NCBI GenBank assembly: GCA_035501575.1 | Contig: DATJVZ010000055.1 | Coordinates: 1 to 5,022, forward strand | DNA: 5,022 bases | Reading direction: 5' to 3' | Source of the DNA: JAFAGX01 sp035501575 | GTDB taxonomy: Bacteria > Acidobacteriota > Terriglobia > Terriglobales > Acidobacteriaceae | Shown here: in pieces, positions 1 to 5,022 of the stretch | Layout: every line of letters begins with the position of its first letter | Numbering within the stretch: position 1 is the stretch's first letter | Notes under the pieces: generated by a model | The model's database searches: none | What the model saw: only the letters and a program-made list of their open reading frames with translations | What the model was told of the DNA's origin: nothing | Translations under genes and position numbers: made by a program

Positions 1-801
1 GGCCAGACCGCTCCGCTGCAGGTGATCGTGGACGCCACCAATTCGAATACCGCGCTGATCGCCGCCGGCTATGTCAATCAGATTGCCCAGGGGTTTGCTC
101 AGGATTACCAGACCGAGCGCATGGGGCGCATCTCGCCGTATCTGGTGGATAACATTCCTAGCGTCGAGCTGCAACCCCGCCCCTGGTACAACGTCAATCT
201 GAAGAGCCGCTGGTTCTTTGTGCCGGGAGTAATCGGCAGCCTGACCCTGGTGCTGGTGACCACTTTGACCGCGTTTGCGGTGGTGCGCGAACGCGAGATC
301 GGCACGCTCGAGCAAATCATGGTCACGCCGATCCGGCCCTTTGAATTCATCCTGGGGAAGACGGTGCCCTTCTTCCTGATCGGCCTGCTTGACGTTTCCC
401 TCATTGCCGCTGTCGGCACGCTGTGGTTTCGTGTCCCGCTCCGCGGCTCCATCGCGGTGCTGTTCGCAGGCACGGTGCTGTTTATGCTCTGCATGCTTGG
501 CGCGGGCCTGCTGATCTCCACTGTCTCTTCGACTCAGCAGCAAGCCATGGTAACGGCATTCTTCTTCATTATGCCGGCGATTATTTTTTCCGGCTTCGGG
601 TTTCCCATCAGCACCATGCCGCAATGGCTGCAGTATCTCACCTATTTCAATCCCCTTAGGTATTTCCTCATCGTACTGCGTGGAACCTATCTCAAGGGAA
701 CCGGCTTCAGCATTCTGTGGCCGGAGATGATCGCGATGGCGGCGCTTGGGTCGTTCCTACTGGTACTCAGTGTGCTGCGCTTCCATAAGGCATTGGATTA
801 G
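1..801 (+). CDS. ABC-2 type transporter permease (5'-truncated by window)
   Basis: This is the membrane-spanning subunit of an ABC exporter of the YhhJ/YbhR type, which together with an ATPase and usually a membrane-fusion protein exports drugs or other hydrophobic compounds across the inner membrane. The frame is open from base 1 and ends at TAG 799-801, so 266 C-terminal residues are visible; the family is usually about 370 residues. The first ~65 residues are the end of the periplasmic loop (VDATNSNTA motif). Five hydrophobic segments follow at roughly residues 73-95, 122-143, 147-172, 181-203 and 237-259. Between the first two lies the conserved cytoplasmic stretch VREREIGTLEQIMVTP, and YFNPLRYFL precedes the last helix. 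No ATPase or fusion partner lies downstream, so any operon partners would be upstream of the window. The family call is secure; the substrate cannot be told from the sequence. Confidence 0.95.
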   Translation, partial: GQTAPLQVIVDATNSNTALIAAGYVNQIAQGFAQDYQTERMGRISPYLVDNIPSVELQPRPWYNVNLKSRWFFVPGVIGSLTLVLVTTLTAFAVVREREIGTLEQIMVTPIRPFEFILGKTVPFFLIGLLDVSLIAAVGTLWFRVPLRGSIAVLFAGTVLFMLCMLGAGLLISTVSSTQQQAMVTAFFFIMPAIIFSGFGFPISTMPQWLQYLTYFNPLRYFLIVLRGTYLKGTGFSILWPEMIAMAALGSFLLVLSVLRFHKALD

Positions 802-1219
802 ACAACAGGTGCGCGGCCATAACTGCCGTTGTGTCTTTCCAAGCCATCGTCGCACAGGGATACATAGCCGTTAGCCTGGGGTTCCGGGTTCTGATGAAGC
901 GAGGCGGTCACTCTTCTCATCGGGCTGTCGTGCTCATTGTCTTCTTACTCAGCGATACGTTGCTGCATGGCTCGGACGGTGCCTAAACCGGTCTCTTGCG
1001 GGAGAGTCAGACCATCGCCGGCTGGGTGTTGCGAGGTGACAACCGATGCAGATCTACTTTTACGATTGGTGACCTTCGCGTTGCCGGGGCAAGATCTACG
1101 CCAAGCCGAGCCGTATGCCCGTGGAAGTCATCCAAAGGATGAAGAGCTAGATAAGCTGGACTGGCACCGGGTACCGTATTCAGAAGCCTACGGGATTGAA
1201 ACACTTGAACAGGTCCAAT
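802..1219. other. Gene-poor stretch with coding scraps
   Basis: No intact recognisable gene is visible here. A 30-codon frame at 894-986 (+) encodes a basic start followed by a hydrophobic run (AVVLIVFLLSDTLL) like a signal peptide, but it has no clear ribosome binding site. A frame from ATG 1046 reads into TGA at 1070-1072 and then continues as KIYAKPSRMPVEVIQRMKS to TAG 1148-1150, which looks protein-like and may be the scrap of a lost gene. A 98-codon frame at 937-1233 has no family signature that I recognise. A weak imperfect hairpin (ACAAC 802-806 with GTTGT 828-832) follows the permease stop but has no proper T run. Confidence 0.4.
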
Positions 1220-1369
1220 ATGAACATCGCTGATGAGACTGCTATCGAGTTGCCACAGATATCTAAAATTCTCGTGGCTACGGATTTTTCGGCATACGTC
1301 TGGCGCAATAGCAGAGTGGTAAAACTGTCCCCGAAAAGAACAGGTAATTCTTCGAGGTCCCGACACTAG
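1220..1369 (+). pseudogene. Universal stress protein, N-terminal remnant
   Basis: A 49-codon frame runs from ATG 1220 to TAG 1367-1369. Its first ~25 residues include ISKILVATDFSAY, the first beta strand and nucleotide-binding aspartate (VATDFS) typical of UspA-domain proteins, preceded by an acidic leader. After about base 1295 the reading (VWRNSRVVKLSPKR) no longer fits the family, where a helix of the SxxA/ALxxA type should follow, and the frame soon stops. UspA-domain proteins are about 140-150 residues or more, so over 80% is missing. The Shine-Dalgarno is weak (AGG at 1211-1213). I infer a gene truncated by a deletion or insertion near 1295-1300; a short chance match is the alternative. 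Confidence 0.5.
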
Positions 1370-1477
1370 AGATTTTTCGTATCCGGCGAACGTAGACCGC
1401 GGATGGGGGATATAAACGAGAATTGGCCAGAGCTGCATATATGTATACAAGCATTACTTCGGCAAGCAAAAATCGTC

Positions 1478-1693
1478 ATGACCACGAAAATCGACTAGAA
1501 GGCTGTTGGCAGGCGGTTATGCGAACTGCGGGGTTTTGATATGAGCCAAGCTGAGTTCGCCCGGAAACTCGGCATCAGCCAGGGACAGTTATCCCGCTAC
1601 GAGAAGGGCAAGAGTGAGATCGGGGTGGAGGTTCTCCTTCTGATCTCTCAGCAATCCGGCAAAGGCATGGAGTGGCTGCTGACCGGCAAGTAG
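1478..1693 (+). pseudogene. XRE/Cro-family repressor with in-frame amber stop
   Basis: Reading from ATG 1478 gives MTTKID, then TAG at 1496-1498, then in the same frame KAVGRRLCELRGFD and a complete helix-turn-helix (MSQAEFARKLGISQGQLSRY, followed by EKGKSE) ending in EWLLTGK and TAG 1691-1693. The whole frame is about 71 codons, a normal length for a single-domain XRE/Cro/CI-type DNA-binding protein, and residues on both sides of the stop fit the family (helix 1 is xVGRRLxELRG). The simplest reading is a nonsense mutation at codon 7. Translation could restart at ATG 1541 and give 50 residues with the recognition helix but without helix 1, which would probably not fold well. Such repressors often control mobile-element genes; the neighbour downstream is an integrase fragment, 5 bp away in frame terms. 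Readthrough by an amber suppressor is possible but has no support here. Confidence 0.75.
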
Positions 1694-1697
1694 TGAT

Positions 1698-2042
1698 ATG
1701 GCGCGCCGTGTGGTGGCTAGGGGGAAGGCGAGTGGGTCTTCTGTTCCAGGGAAGGAACGCCCGTTAACCCCCGGCAACGCACTGAAGCGGTACGTTCGGC
1801 CTGCGACCGCAGAACTCGGCATCCATCTCGGTGGATGGCACGATTTTCGGCACACCCTGACCACGACGATGCGTCGTGGCGGAGTCCGACCGAAAGTGAT
1901 TTCGGACATTCTCGGACATGCAAACGTGAATTTGGCCATGAACGTCTACGATCATACGGACGCAGGGGATTTTGAGCAGCCCCTTGCCGTCGTGGCGGGA
2001 GAGTTGTTACGAGATGTTACGAAAACGGAGGTGGCAGGCTAA
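1698..2042 (+). pseudogene. Tyrosine integrase, C-terminal catalytic fragment (frameshifted)
   Basis: The 114-codon frame carries the end of a phage-type tyrosine recombinase: HxxR in GWHDFRHTL (H48, R51), the second histidine in ILGHANV (H74) and the nucleophile in NVYDHTD (Y84), followed by a normal C-terminal tail. The first catalytic arginine, the beta-strand lysine and the whole core-binding domain are absent; full-length relatives are about 350-400 residues. Upstream the true frame can be recovered: bases 1736-1771 in the next frame read VFCSREGTPVNP, which joins smoothly to PGNALKRYVRPA of the later frame. This indicates one extra C in the five-C run at 1768-1772. The residues before about 1721 do not resemble an integrase, so the fragment is also truncated at its 5' side, next to the repressor remnant. 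It cannot be an active recombinase. Confidence 0.85.
1768..1772 (+). other. Frameshift site in C run of integrase remnant
   Basis: Five C residues lie where four would keep VFCSREGTPVNP and PGNALKRY in one frame. The change of best frame occurs exactly at this homopolymer, which is a common site of slippage or sequencing indels. Confidence 0.6.
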
Positions 2043-2065
2043 TGATTTACTGATAACAAAGGGGT

Positions 2066-2141
<76 letters not shown>

Positions 2142-2801
2142 TCAACAACTTACGAGCACCACCCGGCCGTTTTTGCACCAAATTTGCACTAAAGGCTCCG
2201 CTGCGCTCGCTTCCCGCCGCCGATTCCCGGCGCCCATCGCCGCCACCACGTCGTCGGCCGAGACGATATGGTAACGGTCAAACACAGCCCGGGTTTTGTG
2301 CCCAGTGATTTGCATCACCACTCGCTCGGCGTTGCCCGCATTGACCAGATTCCGAACCGCGGAACGGCGTAGATCGTGCACGATCAACCCAGTATAACGT
2401 GTCCAAGCGTATCCGTCTTCGGGCCTGATCTTCTCCATCCTTCCCACCCCGACTGCCGTGCAGGCTCGCGCCCATTCCAAGCGAAGATTGCTGTCGGAGA
2501 AAACCCGGCCGGTCTTGGGACGAATCTTGCCAAGCATCTGAACCAGCACCGCCGGCAGCGGGACCGTGCGCGCCTGGCCGGTCTTGGTCTGTTCCTCCTC
2601 CAGCCGAATCAAGCGGGCCTCAAGGTCCACCTGTTTCCATGAGATTTGCTGGGCCTCGCCCAGTCGCACTCCGCACCAATATAGAAAGGTAATCAGCGGA
2701 CGCAAGTGTTCGGGGAGGGCCCGCACCAGTTCCTCGAATTTCTTATGCTCCAGGAAGCCCTTGCGCGCGGGCGGCTCCTTAAGCAGGCGGATCTGATCTG
2801 C
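2142..2801 (-). pseudogene. Tyrosine integrase lacking its N-terminal domain
   Basis: A minus-strand frame ending at TGA (2144-2142) encodes a full tyrosine recombinase catalytic domain that would insert or excise an element at the adjacent tRNA. Numbered from the GTG at 2726, the catalytic set is complete: R21 (CGVRLGEA), K48 (QTKTGQ), H117-x-x-R120 (HDLRRSA), H143 (ITGHKT) and Y152 (FDRYHI). In the same frame, upstream of that GTG, family-like residues continue (RLLKEPPARKGFLEHKKFEEL) to about base 2790-2801. No SAM-like core-binding or arm-binding domain follows; the frame then reads nonsense to a stop at 2915-2913, and there is no ATG. Family members are about 330-400 residues, so roughly the N-terminal 40% is missing. 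The catalytic domain could still be made from the GTG, but site-specific activity is unlikely. This protein differs clearly in sequence from the + strand integrase fragment across the tRNA, so two different elements are represented. Confidence 0.87.
2172..2193. repeat. 11-bp tandem direct repeat near the tRNA/int junction
   Basis: TTTGCACCAAA (2172-2182) is followed directly by TTTGCACTAAA (2183-2193), 10 of 11 bases identical and one helical turn apart. It lies 31 bp from the tRNA 5' end inside the last codons of the integrase (VQIWCKN). Spacing by one turn is typical of arm-type Int or Xis sites, but the role here is only an inference. Confidence 0.45.
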
Positions 2802-3004
2802 TTGATAATGAGGGGGTCGGAACCATCTGTTGGTCGCGGCTGCGGCAGGATGGACAAAAAATTCCGATTCGCCTGTTCGGTGACAGCGAGCTGTCTGAAT
2901 ATGAGTGTCAGATCATAGACCATGAGACCACGTTTGATTCATTGGTCCCCGACGAGTTCCAACGCATCACGGTCCCGCCAAATCTGTACAGGGGCAAGTT
3001 CTAA
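2783..3004 (+). pseudogene. Unrecognised gene, C-terminal fragment
   Basis: This + strand frame is open from after a TAA at 2780-2782 to TAA 3002-3004 (73 codons) and contains no ATG, GTG or TTG start. Its composition looks like genuine protein: IPIRLFGDSELSEYECQIID, then a hydrophilic stretch and a tail ending VPPNLYRGKF. I do not recognise a family. The first few codons lie over the region where the minus-strand integrase still has family residues, so the real fragment probably begins near 2795-2805. I infer the 3' end of a gene of 5' truncated by the same rearrangement that removed the integrase N-terminus. An expressed small protein from a non-standard start is the less likely alternative. 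Confidence 0.45.
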
Positions 3005-3046
3005 AGCGTGGATGCATGTGGCCGAGGTATTAAAGGAACAGCGCAA

Positions 3047-3062
3047 CCCGTCAACAAACGGG
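3047..3062 (+). terminator. Small hairpin after the C-terminal fragment
   Basis: CCCGT (3047-3051) pairs with ACGGG (3058-3062) around a six-base loop, 42 bp past the TAA at 3002-3004. No T run follows, so it would be a poor intrinsic terminator; it may be only a chance hairpin. Confidence 0.2.
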
Positions 3063-3085
3063 CCCCTCCTAGGCTAGACCCGATT

Positions 3086-3098
3086 GGACTCATAGTCC
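3086..3098. promoter_or_regulatory. Perfect inverted repeat upstream of the excisionase
   Basis: GGACT-CAT-AGTCC is a perfect 5-bp inverted repeat with a 3-bp spacer, 31 bp before the excisionase start. Its position suits an operator for the xis/rep genes, for example for an element repressor. The half-site GGAC also recurs in the repeat array inside the downstream replication gene. Confidence 0.3.
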
Positions 3099-3129
3099 TT
3101 CGCCGGGCGATGCCTGCCAAGGGGGACGT

Positions 3130-3366
3130 GTGTCTGCATCCAAGCCCGCTACCAACCTTAGTCAACAATCCATCGCTTTCCGACCCGAGCCCAGGCTTCT
3201 CGACATCCCTGCAGCCGCTGCCTACCTGAGCTGCACAGTGTGGTTTGTGCGCACGCTGATCTGGGAGGGCCGCATTCCCTTTTTAAAGCTAGGGAAGCGT
3301 TTGCTTCTCGACCGGTCCGACCTCGACGCTTTCGTCGGCGCGCAGAAAGAAGAGGGGCGGCGATGA
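3130..3366 (+). CDS. Excisionase / AlpA-like helix-turn-helix protein
   Basis: This 78-residue protein is a small DNA-binding protein of the excisionase (Xis)/AlpA type with a MerR-like winged helix (HTH_17 class). Residues 23-70 follow the family pattern: LLDIPAAAAYLSCTVWFVRT (helix 1 and the recognition helix), WEGRIPFLKLGKRLLL (wing), then DRSDLDAFV, matching the usual 'sDLdaf' end. The GTG start at 3130 is chosen because AAGGGGG (3119-3125) sits 4 nt before it and no ATG lies in frame close by. Such proteins bend DNA at attachment sites to direct excision, or activate element genes. The context, between an integrase and a replication-type gene in the same direction as the latter, fits an excisionase. 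The first ~20 residues are a polar leader outside the fold. Confidence 0.85.
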   Translation: MSASKPATNLSQQSIAFRPEPRLLDIPAAAAYLSCTVWFVRTLIWEGRIPFLKLGKRLLLDRSDLDAFVGAQKEEGRR

Positions 3367-3663
3367 AACCAGCAACCCCAGTGGGCTCCGGTGCGGTGCG
3401 GCAAGCGCAAGAGAGCCGGCGCGGAGCAAGAAGATGCGAGCGCCGCTGCTGTCCTCAGCCTTTCTCTCTTCAGCCAACTCGGGCCCATCCGGGTGGGCAG
3501 CCAGACGGTGGCACGGCGCTCTGCTCAGAGTGGAGGCCGGTACCCTTTGCAGCCTGCCAGGCACTCGCGCCTACCGTCGAAAATTCGGTGTCTCCCGAGA
3601 GCGGAATTGTCCGAATGTGGACGGCAACTCCAGGCAGGCTGAAGAGCGGAGTATCAGACCTTC

Positions 3664-3681
3664 CACCCTGAGCGGAGTCGA
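3664..3681 (+). repeat. Partial copy of the dispersed CCTGAGCGNAGTCGA repeat
   Basis: CACCCTGAGCGGAGTCGA matches the core of a short repeat scattered between genes in many bacterial genomes, whose conceptual translation contains the telltale HPERS residues (here FHPERSRAAA). The usual AAGG after the core is missing. The match is from memory, not from a search. Confidence 0.35.
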
Positions 3682-3769
3682 GCTGCCGCCGAACTGCTGG
3701 CCGAAAACCATAGAGAACTGCGGATGGCTGGATGCGTTGGGGGAGACCCTGCATTCGCCTCCACCGAAA

Positions 3770-3775
3770 AAGGAG
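3770..3775 (+). promoter_or_regulatory. Ribosome binding site of the rep-like gene
   Basis: AAGGAG with 8 nt to ATG 3784 is the strongest Shine-Dalgarno in the window and decides the start against the in-frame ATG at 3724, which has none. Confidence 0.75.
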
Positions 3776-3783
3776 AGTGGAAG

Positions 3784-5022
3784 ATGCGAGTTTTCACCGA
3801 AAACCCGGCAAAGAAGGAGGCCCCAAAGGGCATTCCCATCCGCGCCCTGCTCGATGTCATGGATCGCATCCCGGAAAAAAAGTTCGGGCGCGGGCCCTCT
3901 AGGCGTCTGCGCAAACTTGTCCTGCTGGGGCTCGCCGCCTCGGCCGATCCCGACGGCTCGAACGCATTTCCGAGCCTGAACACCCTGGCCCGCCGATCGC
4001 TCGCGACGGAAAGATCCGTTCGGCGCGCGATCGAGTGGTGGGCTGCGCGTGGAATTATCTCGGTCGAATATAAAGCGGGACGCAATGGCACGAACCTGTA
4101 CACCATTCACTTCGAACGGGCTTTGCAGGAGCGCAAGAGAACCAGGAAGACTCACGGTTTGGACGTGGACACTGGCTTTCCTGGTCAGGGACGTCCTGGT
4201 CCGGACCTGGACACCGGTGGTCCGGGAGACGCGGACAATGCGATCGGAGGTGGTGGACATTTCGAGGACGTACCCGGACACTCTGAGCCCTTAGGTGGAC
4301 ATCAGGTGTCCGCTAACCGTCCTTCGGACCGTGCTTTTAGACCGTCCGAATTCAACCGTCCCCAACCGTCAATAACCTCCAACAACGAGCATGCGTCATC
4401 ATTGTCCATTGAAGTTGCTCCTGCTAATGGTAATCAGATCAACGCTTCTTCTTTAACCCCAACCCCGCCTGCGCAAGTTGTGATCGCCGCGGATGATCGC
4501 ACTGCGTTTCTCACCGAACAAGCTCGGCTTTTCCGTGAGAATGGTGTTTCCACGAGATCCACCCCTCGTCACCTCGAAGACTCCTGGCAGACGGCACAGC
4601 GCGAGGGCGTGGCCAACTACCTTACCGGGCTCCAGTTATGGCTGGAAGAGGCGGCGGAGGATGAACTGGTTATCTCCACAGAGTCTCCGATCACGGGCAG
4701 GAGGATGACTCAGGAACACAGTTGGCCGCTGAAAGCCTTCCTGGACGGCCAGTCCGCTCTGGCTTGCATCGACCAAGCGCGCGACCTGATCGAGCGATGG
4801 GGAATAAGCGGGCCGGTGGCGGTGTTTTTGCACGGCAATTGTATGGAGCGTCAGCTGCGATTGACGCCCGAGCAAGCAGCCAGACTGGCAGCAGTTCTGA
4901 GAACCGACGCCGGCGAGGCGCAGGGGGCGTATGAGGACATGAACCGCGATCGCGCTTTTTTTGATGACCCAGCCGGCGCCATAGAGCGTTGGAGGGTGGA
5001 ACTTGAAGAGAATCGAAAAAAA
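3784..5022 (+). CDS. Winged-helix replication-initiator-like protein (3'-truncated by window)
   Basis: The frame from ATG 3784 has no stop through 5022: 413 codons, continuing past the window. Residues 37-110 form an HTH_36-type winged helix as found in plasmid Rep and phage O-like replication proteins: RRLRKLVLLGLAA, then the helix-turn-helix AFPSLNTLARRSLATERSVR, AIEWWAARGII, and the wing strand SVEYKAGRNGTNLYTIHF. Residues 120-235 are a Gly/Pro/Asp-rich, then Ser/Asn-rich linker containing repeats such as GLDVDTG and GPDLDTG. Residues about 236-413 are helical and charged (DSWQTAQREGVANYL, EHSWPLKAFLDGQ), and I do not recognise that domain. The role, binding origin DNA and recruiting host replication proteins, is inferred from the fold and from the neighbouring xis. 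A transcription regulator is the alternative. The linker-coding DNA holds two repeat arrays that may be origin iterons. A 236-codon frame on the opposite strand is a shadow. Confidence 0.8.
   Translation, partial: MRVFTENPAKKEAPKGIPIRALLDVMDRIPEKKFGRGPSRRLRKLVLLGLAASADPDGSNAFPSLNTLARRSLATERSVRRAIEWWAARGIISVEYKAGRNGTNLYTIHFERALQERKRTRKTHGLDVDTGFPGQGRPGPDLDTGGPGDADNAIGGGGHFEDVPGHSEPLGGHQVSANRPSDRAFRPSEFNRPQPSITSNNEHASSLSIEVAPANGNQINASSLTPTPPAQVVIAADDRTAFLTEQARLFRENGVSTRSTPRHLEDSWQTAQREGVANYLTGLQLWLEEAAEDELVISTESPITGRRMTQEHSWPLKAFLDGQSALACIDQARDLIERWGISGPVAVFLHGNCMERQLRLTPEQAARLAAVLRTDAGEAQGAYEDMNRDRAFFDDPAGAIERWRVELEENRKK
4167..4311 (+). repeat. GGACA-type repeat array inside the rep-like gene
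   Basis: GGACA begins at 4167, 4209, 4233, 4255, 4276 and 4297, with a variant GGACG at 4189. The steps are 22, 20, 24, 22, 21 and 21 bp, about two helical turns. The array ends in GGACA-TCAGG-TGTCC (4297-4311), a perfect inverted repeat. The first three GGACA copies fall in codon phase G-GAC-A and the last three in GGA-CA, so the motif is kept while the encoded residues change (Asp versus Gly-His). Extra GGAC copies at 4161, 4203 and 4265 weaken the strict period. The spacing resembles plasmid iterons. Confidence 0.5.
4315..4370 (+). repeat. ACCGTCC-type direct repeats inside the rep-like gene
   Basis: ACCGT starts at 4316, 4328, 4341, 4355 and 4365 (steps 12, 13, 14 and 10 bp). Three copies extend to ACCGTCC and three carry a leading AACCGTC. 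The copies use two codon phases. The following 90 bp (4371-4460) are about 57% A+T by my count, richer than the surroundings. Confidence 0.5.

Larger units (their letters stand above)
3367..3783. other. Spacer between xis and rep, no clear gene
   Basis: Three overlapping + strand frames are open here, none with a recognised domain. One starts at ATG 3363 overlapping the excisionase stop (103 codons, to 3671), one at ATG 3391 (83 codons, to 3642) and one at ATG 3434 that continues as a shadow of the next gene. The protein-like patches change frame (GTRAYRRKFGVSRERN in one frame near 3561-3608, then RAAAELLAENHRELRMAG in another near 3682-3735), so a decayed small gene is possible. No terminator is evident, so xis and the next gene may be co-transcribed. 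Confidence 0.4.

Noticed and set aside
105..521. A 138-codon minus-strand frame
   Set aside because: It is antisense to the clear ABC-2 permease and has low-complexity Arg/Ser/Thr composition.
802..832. Hairpin after the permease as an intrinsic terminator
   Set aside because: Short interrupted stem and no T run.
1192..1202. GGGATTGAAAC, like the end of some CRISPR repeats
   Set aside because: Only one copy, no repeat-spacer structure.
1423..1449. TTGGCC and TATACA as a promoter before the XRE remnant
   Set aside because: The spacer is only 15 bp and the -35 is poor; nothing else supports it.
1007..1450. A 147-codon minus-strand frame in the gene-poor stretch
   Set aside because: No family resemblance, and it runs antisense across the usp remnant.
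3008..3229. 73-codon frame overlapping the excisionase start
   Set aside because: No domain, wrong frame, and the excisionase in the overlapping frame is clear.
3571..4281. A 236-codon open frame on the minus strand
   Set aside because: It lies antisense to the Rep-like gene, which has a recognisable winged helix and a strong Shine-Dalgarno. The minus frame shows no domain and is a GC-rich shadow.

Overview
This 5 kb bacterial window looks like the edge of a decayed integrative element (genomic island) beside a tRNA-Lys gene. The DNA is GC-rich. The integrase remnants, the xis/replication-protein layout and a fragment of the dispersed 'CACCCTGAGCG.AGTCGA' repeat make me lean towards an Acidobacteriota-type genome. 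That placement is inference and low confidence, because no marker gene is present.

Layout. Bases 1-801 hold the 3' part of an ABC-2 type exporter permease, which is normal chromosomal coding. Bases 802-1477 hold no intact gene. They contain a decapitated universal stress protein start (1220-1369) and small reading-frame scraps. Bases 1478-2042 hold two damaged genes on the + strand: an XRE/Cro-type repressor interrupted by an amber codon at codon 7, and a C-terminal tyrosine integrase fragment with a +1 frameshift in a C run. Bases 2066-2141 are an intact tRNA-Lys(CTT) on the minus strand with encoded CCA. A second, different tyrosine integrase on the minus strand keeps all catalytic residues but lacks its N-terminal domain, and its stop codon directly abuts the tRNA. 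Its truncated end meets, at about 2783-2801, the 3' end of an unrecognised + strand gene that stops at 3004.

From 3130 onward there is a + strand pair typical of mobile elements: an excisionase/AlpA-like HTH protein (3130-3366) and, after a 417-bp spacer, a long replication-initiator-like protein that starts at 3784 behind a good Shine-Dalgarno and stays open for 413 codons to the window end.

The most interesting signal is inside that last gene. The DNA coding for its low-complexity linker carries two dense repeat arrays, GGACA-type units spaced about 21 bp (4167-4311) and ACCGTCC-type units spaced 10-14 bp (4315-4370), followed by an AT-richer stretch. The core motifs occur in two different codon phases, so they may be conserved as DNA. 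This resembles the lambda O arrangement, where the replication origin iterons lie inside the initiator gene. I propose this as a candidate replication origin; it is not shown. Together, the tRNA target, int, xis and rep modules suggest an element that once excised and replicated, now at least partly broken at its integrase.
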